From contig CACXBO010000060.1 of NCBI GenBank assembly GCA_902765975.1, positions 1-14,353 of the forward strand: a DNA stretch of 14,353 bases, written 5' to 3'. This stretch comes from Oscillospiraceae bacterium. Lineage in GTDB: Bacteria > Bacillota > Clostridia > Oscillospirales > Oscillospiraceae. The position numbers were made by a program, and so were the translations under genes. The first letter of the stretch is position 1. The number at the start of each line of letters is the position of its first letter. This document shows, piece by piece, positions 14,257 through 14,353 of this stretch. A model generated the notes under the pieces. It searched no databases. It saw nothing but the letters and a program-made list of their open reading frames with translations, and was not told where the DNA came from.

Positions 14257-14353
14257 TGGATCTCATCCTTACGGGCAAAATCATATAGAGGAAGTTCTTA
14301 TCCTCGCCTACCGGAACGATAACGCAGGGCGCTACCGGCGTTGAAAGCCTCAG
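14246..14353 (-). CDS. dnaN: DNA polymerase III sliding clamp C-terminus (partial DnaN)
   Basis: The last 35 codons of an ORF enter from the high-coordinate edge, ending in TAA at 14246-14248. The peptide has STPVAPCVIVPVGED and FLYMILPVRM, which match the C-terminal end of the beta sliding clamp (the usual form ends near 'ILPVR'). The protein continues a few residues past the usual terminus (RSNEN) because its stop lies inside the S4-domain gene, an 11-nt overlap. The assignment is supported by the dnaN-S4-recF order. The rest of dnaN, dnaA and presumably oriC lie beyond the window. Confidence 0.9.
   Translation of the reverse strand: MRLSTPVAPCVIVPVGEDKNFLYMILPVRMRSNEN

Overview
This 14.35 kb window looks like ordinary chromosome from a Gram-positive, Clostridia-type member of the Bacillota, probably an uncultured gut-type lineage. 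The evidence is the gene order dnaN'-S4(yaaA)-recF-remB-gyrB-gyrA, which is the classic Bacillota oriC neighbourhood, the RemB (DUF370) protein, strong GGAGG-type ribosome binding sites, Gram-positive-style lipoproteins and a Na+-pumping decarboxylase. Base composition looks to be in the mid-50s % GC by eye, with frequent use of ATA (Ile) and AGG (Arg). The genus cannot be named from this sequence alone.

All genes but one lie on the minus strand, so I describe the layout from high to low coordinates. (1) 14353-6025 is a tightly packed run: the dnaN 3' end, the S4-domain protein, recF, remB, gyrB, gyrA, rnhA, dapA and dapB. Gaps are at most 25 nt and five of the eight junctions overlap, so this is probably one transcription unit that joins replication and topology genes to lysine/diaminopimelate synthesis. 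It ends at a bidirectional hairpin (5994-6024). (2) 5394-5990 is the only plus-strand gene, an unrecognised lipoprotein with a good sigma-A-type promoter. (3) 5152-5393 is a divergent promoter region holding a palindrome next to the -35 box of the decarboxylase operon. (4) 5151-1755 is a four-gene operon for a membrane-bound, biotin-dependent, Na+-translocating decarboxylase, most likely for oxaloacetate: carboxyltransferase, gamma-type anchor, free-standing biotin carrier and beta ion pump. It ends at a terminator at 1710-1738. (5) 1655-1 is a second short operon: an unrecognised lipoprotein that appears to start at an ATA codon, then prmA (ribosomal protein L11 methyltransferase), then the first 20 codons of glmU.

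Functionally the window combines DNA replication, repair and supercoiling, entry into DAP/lysine and peptidoglycan precursor synthesis (dapA, dapB, glmU), translation-factor methylation (prmA) and sodium-gradient energetics. If oriC lies beyond position 14353, as the gene order implies, every gene except the plus-strand lipoprotein is co-directional with replication. I see no mobile elements, CRISPR arrays, tRNA or rRNA genes. Nothing here is clearly a new system. The points most worth checking are the ATA-start lipoprotein, the palindrome at the oad promoter, the gyrA-rnhA-dapAB linkage and the non-canonical quinolone-pocket residues in both gyrase subunits.
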